Positions 1 through 6,583 of a stretch of 6,627 bases of DNA are shown one piece after another (position 1 is the first letter of the stretch; every line of letters starts with the position of its first letter). The stretch is taken from contig CAMTFT010000099.1 in the NCBI GenBank assembly GCA_947071365.1, positions 1 through 6,627 of the forward strand, given 5' to 3'. The notes beneath the pieces are model-generated. The model was not told the origin of the DNA. It was given only the letters and a program-made list of their open reading frames with translations, and ran no database searches. This DNA is from an uncultured bacterium (GTDB taxonomy: Bacteria; Bacillota; Clostridia; Lachnospirales; Lachnospiraceae). The position numbers and the translations under genes were made by a program.

Positions 1-9
1 GAAATACGA

Positions 10-15
10 TATAAT
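10..15 (+). promoter_or_regulatory. Possible -10 promoter element (TATAAT)
   Basis: A perfect TATAAT hexamer lies 44 bases before the first start codon, in a strongly AT-rich leader. The matching -35 element would fall before base 1, so it cannot be checked, and there is no TG extension before the hexamer. Transcription would start near base 22, giving a leader of about 38 bases. In such AT-rich DNA the match could be chance, but it is well placed to drive the hydrogenase operon. Confidence 0.4.
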
Positions 16-45
16 AAATTAACATGTTTTAAAAGAATAAAACAA

Positions 46-53
46 AAGGAGGT
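46..53 (+). promoter_or_regulatory. Strong Shine-Dalgarno site of hydC
   Basis: AAGGAGGT ends six bases before the ATG at 60. It is a near-perfect match to the 16S rRNA anti-SD sequence and fixes the start of the first gene. Confidence 0.85.
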
Positions 54-59
54 TTACAG

Positions 60-542
60 ATGCTAGATCAATCATTTTATGAGAAAGCAGATGAAATCAT
101 CGCTTCTTATGGTAAAAAGGCGGCCTCACTGATTCCTATTATGCAGGATATTCAGGGAATATACCGCTATTTGCCTGGAGAACTTCTGACCTACGTGGCA
201 CAGCAGATTGGAATCACAGAGGCAAAGGCTTACAGTGTAGCGACGTTTTATGAGAACTTTTCTTTTGAGCCGAAGGGAAAATATGTGATCAAGGTCTGTG
301 ATGGCACGGCGTGTCATGTGCGCAAATCGGCACCGATTCTGGAAGCGTTTCAGAAAGAGCTGGGGCTGAGTGCAAAGAAGCATACGACGGATGATATGCT
401 TTTTACAGTGGAGACGGTGAGCTGCCTTGGCGCTTGCGGCCTTGCTCCGACCGTTATGGTCAACGAAGAAGTACATCCGAAAATGACACCTGAAAAAGTA
501 TTGGATTTGATCCGGGAATTGCGAGGTGACAGACATGATTGA
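60..542 (+). CDS. hydC: Bifurcating [FeFe] hydrogenase subunit HydC (NuoE-like [2Fe-2S] protein)
   Basis: A 160-residue protein of the NuoE/HydC family (24 kDa subunit of complex I type, thioredoxin-like fold). It carries one [2Fe-2S] cluster and relays electrons next to the flavin subunit in the cytoplasmic NAD-linked hydrogenase. The N-terminal half is the helical domain, with the family-typical run from about residue 24 (LIPIMQDIQG) to SVATFYENF at 59-67. The cluster ligands are C80-x4-C85 and C122-x3-C126, the usual NuoE spacing. The length is normal for the family. The ATG is chosen for its excellent Shine-Dalgarno site. Its 3' end overlaps the next gene by 8 bases, which suggests translational coupling with hydB. 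Homologues are also named HndA or nuoE. The hydC name follows the hydCBA context and does not imply membership of a respiratory complex I. Confidence 0.93.
   Translation: MLDQSFYEKADEIIASYGKKAASLIPIMQDIQGIYRYLPGELLTYVAQQIGITEAKAYSVATFYENFSFEPKGKYVIKVCDGTACHVRKSAPILEAFQKELGLSAKKHTTDDMLFTVETVSCLGACGLAPTVMVNEEVHPKMTPEKVLDLIRELRGDRHD
524..529 (+). promoter_or_regulatory. Shine-Dalgarno site deciding the hydB start
   Basis: AGGTGA lies inside the end of hydC, five bases before the ATG at 535. It favours that ATG over the in-frame GTG at 526, which would overlap this site and has no comparable site of its own. Confidence 0.65.
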
Positions 543-2415
543 GAATCGTGAAACGTTAATCAAAAATACAGAGGCTGCAAAACAGGAGATAGCTTCTTAT
601 GACTGTCGTATTCTGGTCTGTTCCGGTACAGGATGTATCGCTACCGGTTCTCAGAAGATATATGAAGAATTCGTGAAGATTGCGAAGGATGAGCCGGGAG
701 TGAAGATCGACTTTGCACCGCATGATGAGGGAAAGCATATCGGCGTGAAAAAGACAGGCTGCCAGGGCGTCTGTGAGCTTGGTCCGCTGGTTCGGATTCA
801 GAAGGGCGACAAGGTCGTTCAGTATACGAAGGTACAGATCGCAGACTGTAAAGAAATATTTGAGCGTACGGTAAAGGGCGATGACGTGATCGAAAGCCTG
901 CTCTACAAACAGAGCGGTGTTACATACAAGAGTCCGGATGAGATCCCGTTCATTGCAAAGCAGACGAGGATCGTTCTGGAAAACTGCGGTAAGTTCGATG
1001 CGGAATCCTTTGACGAGTATCTTGCCAGCGGAGGTTTTTCGGCATTCCAGAAAGCATTGTTTGAGATGACTCCGGCGGAAGTCGTGGACGTAGTAGACCA
1101 GTCGGGCCTGCGTGGACGAGGCGGCGGCGGATTCCCTGCGGGACGCAAGTGGAAGCAGGTGGCGCGTCAACCGGAAAAGGAGCGCTATGTGGTGTGCAAC
1201 GGCGACGAGGGTGATCCCGGTGCATTTATGGATGGCTCCGTAATGGAGGGCGATCCGTACAAGCTGATCGAGGGCATGATGATTGCCGGTTATGCGGTAG
1301 GCTCATCAAACGGTTATATATACGTCCGGGCGGAATATCCGATGTCCGTGGCCAGACTGAAGCATGCGATCTCTGAGCTGGAAGCAAGGGGCATGCTGGG
1401 TGACAATATTCTTGGGACAGATTTCTGTTTCCATATGCATATCAACCGCGGCGCGGGTGCGTTTGTCTGCGGTGAGGGTTCTGCGCTGACCGCCTCCATC
1501 GAGGGCAACCGCGGTATGCCGCGTGTAAAACCGCCGAGAACAGTTGAAAAAGGTCTCTGGGCGAAGCCGACCGTTCTGAATAACGTGGAGACGTACGCAA
1601 ACGTGCCGAAGATCGTCCTTCAGGGCGCTGATTGGTACAGAAGCATAGGTACGGAGGGAACGCCCGGTACGAAGACATTCTCACTGACTGGTTCCATTCA
1701 GAATACGGGCCTTATTGAGGTGCCGATGGGAACGACGCTGCGTCAGATCATCTTTGATATCGGAGGCGGAATGAAGGATGGCGGTACGTTTAAGGCAGTA
1801 CAGATCGGCGGACCGTCCGGAGGATGTCTGACAGAGGCGCAGCTTGATGTCCCGCTTGATTTTGAATCCATCAAAAAGTACGGTGCGATCGTTGGCTCCG
1901 GCGGACTGGTGGTAATGGACGACCATACGTGTATGGTGGAAGTGGCAAGATTCTTCATGAGCTTTACCCAGAGAGAATCCTGCGGAAAATGCGTTCCGTG
2001 CCGTGAGGGCACAAAGCGTATGCTGGAGATCCTGGAGAAGATCGTGGCAGGAAAGGGCGAACTGGAGGATCTGGATCGTCTGGAGGAGCTGGCTGAGATG
2101 GTTAAGAGCATGGCTCTCTGCGGTCTTGGAAAGAGCGCTCCGCTTCCCGTACTCAGTACCCTGCGAACCTTCCGCGACGAGTATGTAGAACACATCGTGG
2201 ACAGAAAATGTAAGGCAAAGGTCTGCCAGGCAATGCGCCGTTTTGTTATCAATCCTGAATACTGCAAGGGCTGCGGCAAGTGTGCGAAGAACTGCCCGGT
2301 AGGAGCGATTACAGGCGTCCGCAAGGAATGCTATCACATTGATCCGAATCTCTGTATCAGATGCGAGGCATGTAAAGACAACTGTGCCTTTGATGCAGTT
2401 TATATTGAAGCGTAG
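535..2415 (+). CDS. hydB: Bifurcating [FeFe] hydrogenase subunit HydB (NuoF-like, FMN and NAD(H) binding)
   Basis: A 626-residue diaphorase subunit that exchanges electrons between NAD(H) and the iron-sulfur chain through FMN. Domains in order: an N-terminal [2Fe-2S] thioredoxin-like domain (C29-x4-C34, C76-x3-C80); the NuoF core with the glycine-rich flavin/nucleotide region from R193 (RGRGGGGFPAG), NGDEGDPGAF from N222 and GAGAFVCGEG from G306; the NuoF [4Fe-4S] site C483-x2-C486-x2-C489 with C529; then a C-terminal domain with two [4Fe-4S] motifs (C577/C580/C583/C587 and C607/C610/C613/C617). Before that last domain, H553, C559 and C564 form a possible zinc site. This three-part layout is typical of HydB/HndC and is longer than plain NuoF. 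I start at the ATG at 535 because of its Shine-Dalgarno site; a GTG at 526 would add three residues. The gene ends 12 bases before hydA. Whether NAD or NADP is preferred cannot be read here. Confidence 0.94.
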   Translation: MIENRETLIKNTEAAKQEIASYDCRILVCSGTGCIATGSQKIYEEFVKIAKDEPGVKIDFAPHDEGKHIGVKKTGCQGVCELGPLVRIQKGDKVVQYTKVQIADCKEIFERTVKGDDVIESLLYKQSGVTYKSPDEIPFIAKQTRIVLENCGKFDAESFDEYLASGGFSAFQKALFEMTPAEVVDVVDQSGLRGRGGGGFPAGRKWKQVARQPEKERYVVCNGDEGDPGAFMDGSVMEGDPYKLIEGMMIAGYAVGSSNGYIYVRAEYPMSVARLKHAISELEARGMLGDNILGTDFCFHMHINRGAGAFVCGEGSALTASIEGNRGMPRVKPPRTVEKGLWAKPTVLNNVETYANVPKIVLQGADWYRSIGTEGTPGTKTFSLTGSIQNTGLIEVPMGTTLRQIIFDIGGGMKDGGTFKAVQIGGPSGGCLTEAQLDVPLDFESIKKYGAIVGSGGLVVMDDHTCMVEVARFFMSFTQRESCGKCVPCREGTKRMLEILEKIVAGKGELEDLDRLEELAEMVKSMALCGLGKSAPLPVLSTLRTFRDEYVEHIVDRKCKAKVCQAMRRFVINPEYCKGCGKCAKNCPVGAITGVRKECYHIDPNLCIRCEACKDNCAFDAVYIEA

Positions 2416-2427
2416 GGAGGGACAAAT

Positions 2428-4119
2428 ATGGGAACAATGACGATTGACGGTAGAAAAGTTGAATTTACCGATGAAAAGAATGTCCTGACGATTATCCGAA
2501 AAGCCGGCATCGACATTCCGACACTTTGTTATCATTCCGAGCTTTCCACGTTTGGAGCCTGCCGTTTATGTACCGTGGAGGATGACAGGGGAAGGATGTT
2601 CGCATCCTGCTCGGAGGAGCCAAGAGACGGTATGGTGATCTTCACCAATACCGGAAGACTGAGAAAATACAGAAAGCTGATCATCGAGTTGCTTCTTGCG
2701 GCCCACTGCAGAGACTGTCTGACGTGTGAGAAGAGCGGTGACTGCAACCTGCAGACACTGGCAAAACGCTTCGGCGTTATGAATGTCAGATTTGAAAATT
2801 ATAAAGAGAGAAGGCCGCTGGATTTCAGCTCTCCGTCCATAGTGAGAGACCCCAACAAATGTATCCTCTGCGGCAACTGTGTGCGCGTCTGTGAGGAGCT
2901 GCAGGGTGTTGGTGCGCTCGGTTTTGCACACCGGGGCTCTGACTCCATGGTAATGCCGGCCTTTGACCGGGAGATCGCGACGACAAAATGCGTGAACTGC
3001 GGCCAGTGCCGCGTATTCTGTCCGACCGGCGCAATCAGCATCCATCACAACAGAAGCGAGGTATGGGATGCGCTGTCCGATCCGAATGTTCGCGTAGTAG
3101 CGCAGGTGGCTCCTGCTGTCCGGGTGGCGGTAGGCGATGCCTTTGGACTTCCGAAGGGCAAGAGTGTGATGGGCAAGATCGTCAATGTGCTCCACCGGAT
3201 GGGCTTTGACGAGGTATACGATACGACCTTCAGCGCAGACCTTACTATCATGGAAGAGACGGCTGAGTTCCTGAACCGTGTGGAGAATGGCGGCAAGCTT
3301 CCGCTTCTTACCTCCTGCTGTCCGGCCTGGGTGAAATTTGTAGGGGATGAATTCCCGGAATATAAAGAAAATGTTTCCACGTGCCGTTCTCCGCAGGGAA
3401 TGCTTTCCGCAGTCGTAAAAGAATACTTCCGCGATCCCAAAAACAGCGGAGGGAAGAAGACGGTCATGGTTTCCATCATGCCGTGTACGGCTAAGAAGAT
3501 GGAGGCAAAGCGCCCGAACAGCTTTACAAAGGGCGAGCAGGATACGGATTTTGTGCTTACGACTACAGAGCTTATTGATATGATCCGCACAACAGGTATT
3601 AATTTTGCTGATCTGGAACCGGAATCTTCGGATATCCCATTCGGGCTTGGTTCTGGCGGCGGTGTGATCTTCGGTGTGACCGGTGGTGTGACGGAGGCGG
3701 TGATCCGCCGTCTTGCATCGGGACACGATAAGGCGACCATGGACAGCATTGCAGAATGCGGTGTCCGCAAAGAGGGCTTCATCCGTGAATTCTCTGTTCC
3801 GTACAACGGTATTGATGTGAAGATCTGTGTAGCCAGCGGCCTTGCGAACGCGAGAAAGGTCATGGAACAGGTAAAGAGCGGTGAGAAAGAATACCACCTG
3901 ATCGAGATCATGGCGTGCCGCCGTGGATGTGTCATGGGTGGAGGGCAGCCGCGGCTTGCGGGTGACAGGACAAAGGCAGCCCGTATTGCAGGCATCTATA
4001 AGGCGGACAATGCATCTGTGATCAAGAAATGCGATGAAAATCCGATGATCCAGGCTTTATACGACGGCCTCCTGAAGGGCAAAGAGCATGAACTGCTTCA
4101 CAATCACACATTTGAATAG
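2428..4119 (+). CDS. hydA: [FeFe] hydrogenase catalytic subunit HydA (group A3-like)
   Basis: A 563-residue catalytic subunit that interconverts protons and H2 at the H-cluster; in a HydCBA complex the electrons are shared between NAD(H) and ferredoxin. Domains in order: [2Fe-2S] ferredoxin domain (C34, C45, C48, C61); His-ligated [4Fe-4S] site (H93, C97, C100, C106); two [4Fe-4S] clusters (C145/C148/C151/C155 and C188/C191/C194/C198); then the H-domain. The H-cluster ligands are C298 in TSCCPAW, C353 in MPCTAKK, and C497 and C501 in MACRRGCVMGGGQP. By alignment from memory with the clostridial CpI enzyme, proton-path residues C297, E277, E280, R284 and S317 are retained, as is K356 beside the cluster. 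There is no C-terminal [2Fe-2S] extension like that of the longer Thermotoga HydA. GGGAGG seven bases before the ATG fixes the start. Maturases HydEFG must be encoded elsewhere. The trimeric context supports bifurcation; the sequence alone does not prove it. Confidence 0.95.
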   Translation: MGTMTIDGRKVEFTDEKNVLTIIRKAGIDIPTLCYHSELSTFGACRLCTVEDDRGRMFASCSEEPRDGMVIFTNTGRLRKYRKLIIELLLAAHCRDCLTCEKSGDCNLQTLAKRFGVMNVRFENYKERRPLDFSSPSIVRDPNKCILCGNCVRVCEELQGVGALGFAHRGSDSMVMPAFDREIATTKCVNCGQCRVFCPTGAISIHHNRSEVWDALSDPNVRVVAQVAPAVRVAVGDAFGLPKGKSVMGKIVNVLHRMGFDEVYDTTFSADLTIMEETAEFLNRVENGGKLPLLTSCCPAWVKFVGDEFPEYKENVSTCRSPQGMLSAVVKEYFRDPKNSGGKKTVMVSIMPCTAKKMEAKRPNSFTKGEQDTDFVLTTTELIDMIRTTGINFADLEPESSDIPFGLGSGGGVIFGVTGGVTEAVIRRLASGHDKATMDSIAECGVRKEGFIREFSVPYNGIDVKICVASGLANARKVMEQVKSGEKEYHLIEIMACRRGCVMGGGQPRLAGDRTKAARIAGIYKADNASVIKKCDENPMIQALYDGLLKGKEHELLHNHTFE

Positions 4120-4131
4120 ACCAACAGAAAG

Positions 4132-4137
4132 AAGGAG
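4132..4137 (+). promoter_or_regulatory. Shine-Dalgarno site of the substrate-binding protein gene
   Basis: AAGGAG ends six bases before the ATG at 4144. It lies in the 24-base gap after hydA, which holds no terminator-like hairpin, so transcription probably runs on from the hydrogenase genes. Confidence 0.8.
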
Positions 4138-4143
4138 TTATCA

Positions 4144-5112
4144 ATGAAAAAAAGTTTTCTGGCTGTTTTTACCTCTGCGCTTTGCGCGGCACTGCTGTCT
4201 GCCGGTGTGGCATCATCACAGGATCTTGTAAATGTCGGTTCCCTAAAGGGGCCGACCTCCATTGGGCTTGTTGGCTTTATGGACGAGGAAGCGAAGGAGA
4301 AGGATCAGGAATACAGTTTTACGATGCTGACTGCTGCGGATGAACTGTCTGCGAAATTTATGAGCGGCGAGGTGGATTTTGCGCTGATTCCGGCGAACAT
4401 GGCAAGTATCCTGTACAATAAGACCGGCGGAAATGTCCAGGTGGTGGATATCAATACGCTTGGCGTCCTGTACCTTGTCACTGCCGATGAAGAAGTCGAT
4501 TCTGTTGCGGATCTGAAGGGAAAGACCGTATATACGACGGGAAAAGGACAGACACCGGAGTACGTGCTGAATTATCTGCTGAAGGCGAACGGACTGACAG
4601 AGGATGATGTGACGGTGGAATACAAATCGGAGGCTACCGAGGTGGTATCTATGTTGTCAAAGGATACGGCGGCCATCGGCGTACTTCCGCAGCCCTTTGC
4701 CACGGTGGCATGCCAGCAGAATGAGAGCCTTAAGCTATCATCGGATCTGACGCAGGAGTGGGACAGTACAGGAAACGGCAGCCTTGTGACAGGTGTGACG
4801 GTGGTAAAAAAGGAGTTTGCCGAGGCCAATCCGGACCGCGTCGAAGATTTCCTGGAAGAACATGAAGACTCGGTGGAGTTTGTCAATGAGAATGTATCAG
4901 CGGCCGCAGAGCTCGTAGTATCCTGTGGAATCATCGAAAAAGCGCCGGTAGCGGAAAAGGCAATTCCGAAGTGCAACATCACGTGTATCGACGAGGAAGA
5001 GATGAAGACGGCTCTGTCAGGATATCTGGAGGCGCTTTATGAGCAAAATCCGGAATCCATAGGAGGGGCTCTTCCCGGAGATGATTTTTACTATATTGAA
5101 AAGGATGATTAA
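4144..5112 (+). CDS. ABC transporter substrate-binding protein, NMT1/SsuA-like, substrate unknown
   Basis: A 322-residue extracytoplasmic solute-binding protein of the NMT1/THI5-like (SsuA/TauA-type) superfamily, which delivers a small molecule to the permease encoded next. It has an N-terminal signal sequence: MKK, then a hydrophobic stretch to about residue 23. The family-like features are NVGSLKGPTSIGLVGFM near residue 31, SGEVDFALIPANMA near 74, NTLGVLYLV near 101, and a closing IGGALPGDDFYY. The signal has L18-S19-A20 followed by G21, where a Gram-positive lipoprotein would have the acylated cysteine, so lipid anchoring is uncertain; signal peptidase I cleavage after A23 is possible. Mature-part cysteines are C190, C261, C277 and C281. 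The gene starts 24 bases after hydA with a good Shine-Dalgarno site. Related proteins are common in gut clostridia, to my knowledge without a firmly assigned ligand. There is no sign of the CCCFC motif of thiamine-precursor-binding ThiY, so I give no substrate. Confidence 0.85.
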   Translation: MKKSFLAVFTSALCAALLSAGVASSQDLVNVGSLKGPTSIGLVGFMDEEAKEKDQEYSFTMLTAADELSAKFMSGEVDFALIPANMASILYNKTGGNVQVVDINTLGVLYLVTADEEVDSVADLKGKTVYTTGKGQTPEYVLNYLLKANGLTEDDVTVEYKSEATEVVSMLSKDTAAIGVLPQPFATVACQQNESLKLSSDLTQEWDSTGNGSLVTGVTVVKKEFAEANPDRVEDFLEEHEDSVEFVNENVSAAAELVVSCGIIEKAPVAEKAIPKCNITCIDEEEMKTALSGYLEALYEQNPESIGGALPGDDFYYIEKDD

Positions 5113-5161
5113 AAACGAAGCATTTCAGTGACCGAAAAAATGAACCTTATAGCTGGCAAAA

Positions 5162-5166
5162 AAAGG
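5162..5166 (+). promoter_or_regulatory. Weak Shine-Dalgarno-like site before the permease GTG
   Basis: AAAGG at the end of a seven-A run lies eight bases before the GTG at 5175. It is compatible with a ribosome binding site. GGAG at 5169-5172 is only two bases from the GTG and too close to serve. This is the best support for the GTG start, but it is modest. Confidence 0.35.
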
Positions 5167-5174
5167 CCGGAGCA

Positions 5175-5882
5175 GTGCTTTTCTGGGTGCTGCTCTGGCA
5201 GATGGCAGCATTTGTGTGGAAAGATTCGCTGGTATTTGTAGGGCCGCTTGATATGCTGAAGGCGCTTGTGGAGCAGATGGGAGACAGGGAGTTCTGGCTT
5301 TCCCTTCTGCGCTCCATGGCGTGTATCCTGGGAGGCTTTCTTGCTGCTTTCACGATGGCGATACTGCTATCTGCGATGGCCTTTTGCCTCCCGTACCTTA
5401 AGCTTTTTCTGGAACCGATAGTGACGCTACAGAAGAGTGTTCCTGTAGCGTCTTTTGTCGTGCTGTTTCTGATCCTGATCGGTTCGAAGTATCTGGCGGT
5501 GGTGATCGTATTTTTTATGGCTTTCCCGATCCTGTACATTAATATGACAGAAGGTCTTTCCAAAGTAGATGAGTCAATGCTGGAGATGGCAAAGGTATAC
5601 CGTATGCCGTTTCGCAGCCGTGTTTTATATATTTACCGTCCGGCACTGTGGCCGTTTCTGCTTAGCGGGACGAAAATAGCAGTCGGTATGAGCTGGAAAT
5701 CAGGAGTCGCCGCGGAGATCATAGGTGTACCATCGCACTCTATCGGGGAGCAGCTCTATATGGCGAAGATCTATTTGAATACGGATCGGCTCTTTGCGTG
5801 GACACTGGTGATCATCCTGCTCAGTATGGCTTCGGAGCGGCTGATTATGAAACTGCTCAAAAGGTTGGGAGGAAGAACATGA
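5175..5882 (+). CDS. ABC transporter permease, SsuC/TauC-like (start uncertain)
   Basis: A 235-residue inner-membrane permease (BPD_transp_1 fold, SsuC/TauC/ThiX type) that forms the channel of the importer. Hydrophobic segments lie at about residues 2-15, 45-71, 91-122, 160-180 and 185-220, counted from the GTG. The cytoplasmic EAA loop, which docks the ATPase, is at about 137-157, starting EMAKVYRMPF. The usual loop glycine is replaced by R143, which in my memory is typical of this subfamily. The segment KSVPVASFVVLFLI near 87 is also family-like. The start is doubtful. The frame is open upstream to 5109 and reads KKAGA just before the first helix, as homologues often do, but it contains no ATG, GTG or TTG before 5175. 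ATG codons at 5105 and 5140 are in other frames. The 3' end overlaps the ATPase gene in an ATGA junction, indicating coupled translation. Confidence 0.85.
   Translation: MLFWVLLWQMAAFVWKDSLVFVGPLDMLKALVEQMGDREFWLSLLRSMACILGGFLAAFTMAILLSAMAFCLPYLKLFLEPIVTLQKSVPVASFVVLFLILIGSKYLAVVIVFFMAFPILYINMTEGLSKVDESMLEMAKVYRMPFRSRVLYIYRPALWPFLLSGTKIAVGMSWKSGVAAEIIGVPSHSIGEQLYMAKIYLNTDRLFAWTLVIILLSMASERLIMKLLKRLGGRT
5867..5872 (+). promoter_or_regulatory. Shine-Dalgarno site deciding the ATPase start
   Basis: GGGAGG ends six bases before the ATG at 5879. It supports that start over an in-frame ATG at 5798, which would lie deep inside the permease gene and add 27 residues unlike an ABC ATPase N-terminus. 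Confidence 0.75.
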
Positions 5883-6460
5883 GGATTGAACATCTGAGCA
5901 AAAGCTACGCAGGAAGCCCTGTTCTGGCAGATATTACATTAGAACTGGCAGAGGGGAATGTATATGCGCTGCTGGGGGCATCGGGGAGCGGCAAGACGAC
6001 GCTGCTTCACCTATTGATGGGGCTCATCCCTCCGGATGGCGGAACGGTATCAGGCGTTTCAGGGAAACATATCTCTGCCGTCTTCCAGGAAGACCGCCTT
6101 TTCGGGTTCCTGACTGCCGCGGAGAATATCGCAGCCGTCCGCCCCGGAGGTTCCATTCGGGACAAAGGACTGATCGATGGCCTGAACAAATATCTTGCGG
6201 AAATTTTGCCGGAAGAATCTCTGAACAAAAAGGTTGCCGCTTACAGCGGCGGCATGAAGCGCCGCGTATCGATCGCGCGGTGTGTGCTCACACAGTCCGA
6301 CGTGCTTGTGATGGATGAACCGTTTTCCGGGCTGGATGAGGAGACGAAGGGGCGGACGGCAGCATTTATCCAAAAATACCGGGCGGGAAGGACGCTGATC
6401 TTTTCCACGCATGACAGTGGGGATGCAGCTTTGCTGCAGGCGGAGAAAATCTTTCTTTAA
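5879..6460 (+). CDS. ABC transporter ATP-binding protein, SsuB/TauB-like, short form
   Basis: A 193-residue cytoplasmic ATPase that powers the importer. All nucleotide-binding motifs are present: Walker A GASGSGKTT at 33-41, Q-loop Q70 in VFQEDRLF, signature YSGGM at 122-126, Walker B VLVMDEP at 142-148, D-loop GLD at 151-153, and switch histidine H178. It should therefore be active. It is shorter than typical SsuB/TauB proteins (about 240-260 residues) and ends about 15 residues after the switch histidine. Since every motif is intact and the stop is a clean TAA, I read this as a naturally short form and not a truncation. The start at 5879 follows a good Shine-Dalgarno site and overlaps the permease stop by 4 bases (ATGA). 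It is the last complete gene in the window; no terminator is obvious behind it. Confidence 0.9.
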   Translation: MRIEHLSKSYAGSPVLADITLELAEGNVYALLGASGSGKTTLLHLLMGLIPPDGGTVSGVSGKHISAVFQEDRLFGFLTAAENIAAVRPGGSIRDKGLIDGLNKYLAEILPEESLNKKVAAYSGGMKRRVSIARCVLTQSDVLVMDEPFSGLDEETKGRTAAFIQKYRAGRTLIFSTHDSGDAALLQAEKIFL

Positions 6461-6583
6461 TCCAGAAGACATATGATAAATTTCAGGGGCTTCTAACCAG
6501 GTATCTGAATCAGTGCTTTGCCTTTAAGGCATACTGGAATCAGAAGGAGACTAAGAGTTTTTTGAAAATAAGCATACCAACAC
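6461..6583. other. 3' flank of the operon, no recognised gene
   Basis: These 123 bases are the last genuine sequence before the adapter. I recognise no gene. One + frame (positions congruent to 6463) is open from 6415 to the end and reads plausible residues, but it has no ATG. An AAGGAG at 6544-6549 stands 12 bases before a TTG at 6562 that would begin LKISIPT, so a gene start cut off by the contig end is possible. The small palindrome GCCTTTAAGGC at 6520-6530 is not followed directly by a T-run (a T6 run lies 27 bases on, at 6558-6563), so it is a poor terminator candidate. Confidence 0.3.

Noticed and set aside
19..32. Possible Rex redox-repressor operator around TTAACATGTTTTAA before hydC
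   Set aside because: Rex sites have TTGTTAA and TTAACAA halves around a short spacer. Here the halves are imperfect and in the opposite order; only the 8-base palindrome AACATGTT remains, which is common in AT-rich DNA.
526..534. GTG at 526 as the start of hydB
   Set aside because: It overlaps the AGGTGA Shine-Dalgarno site that serves the ATG at 535 and has no good site of its own.
60..2415. Respiratory complex I (nuoE/nuoF) locus
   Set aside because: The NuoF-like protein carries the extra N-terminal [2Fe-2S] and C-terminal double [4Fe-4S] domains of HydB and is followed by HydA; no membrane complex I subunits are present.
1681..3995. Long open frames on the minus strand opposite hydB and hydA
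   Set aside because: They mirror the codon structure of strongly conserved + strand genes, show no recognisable domain and lack convincing ribosome binding sites.
5798..5878. Upstream ATG start for the ABC ATPase inside the permease gene
   Set aside because: The extra 27 residues do not resemble an ABC ATPase N-terminus, while the ATG at 5879 has a GGGAGG site and the classic ATGA overlap.
4144..6460. Thiamine-precursor (ThiYXZ), sulfonate or taurine importer
   Set aside because: The overall family fits, but there is no TPP riboswitch, thiamine or sulfonatase gene nearby and no CCCFC motif; naming a substrate would be a guess.
6520..6530. GCCTTTAAGGC palindrome as a terminator of the operon
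   Set aside because: The stem is very short with almost no loop, and the only T-run nearby starts 27 bases after it.
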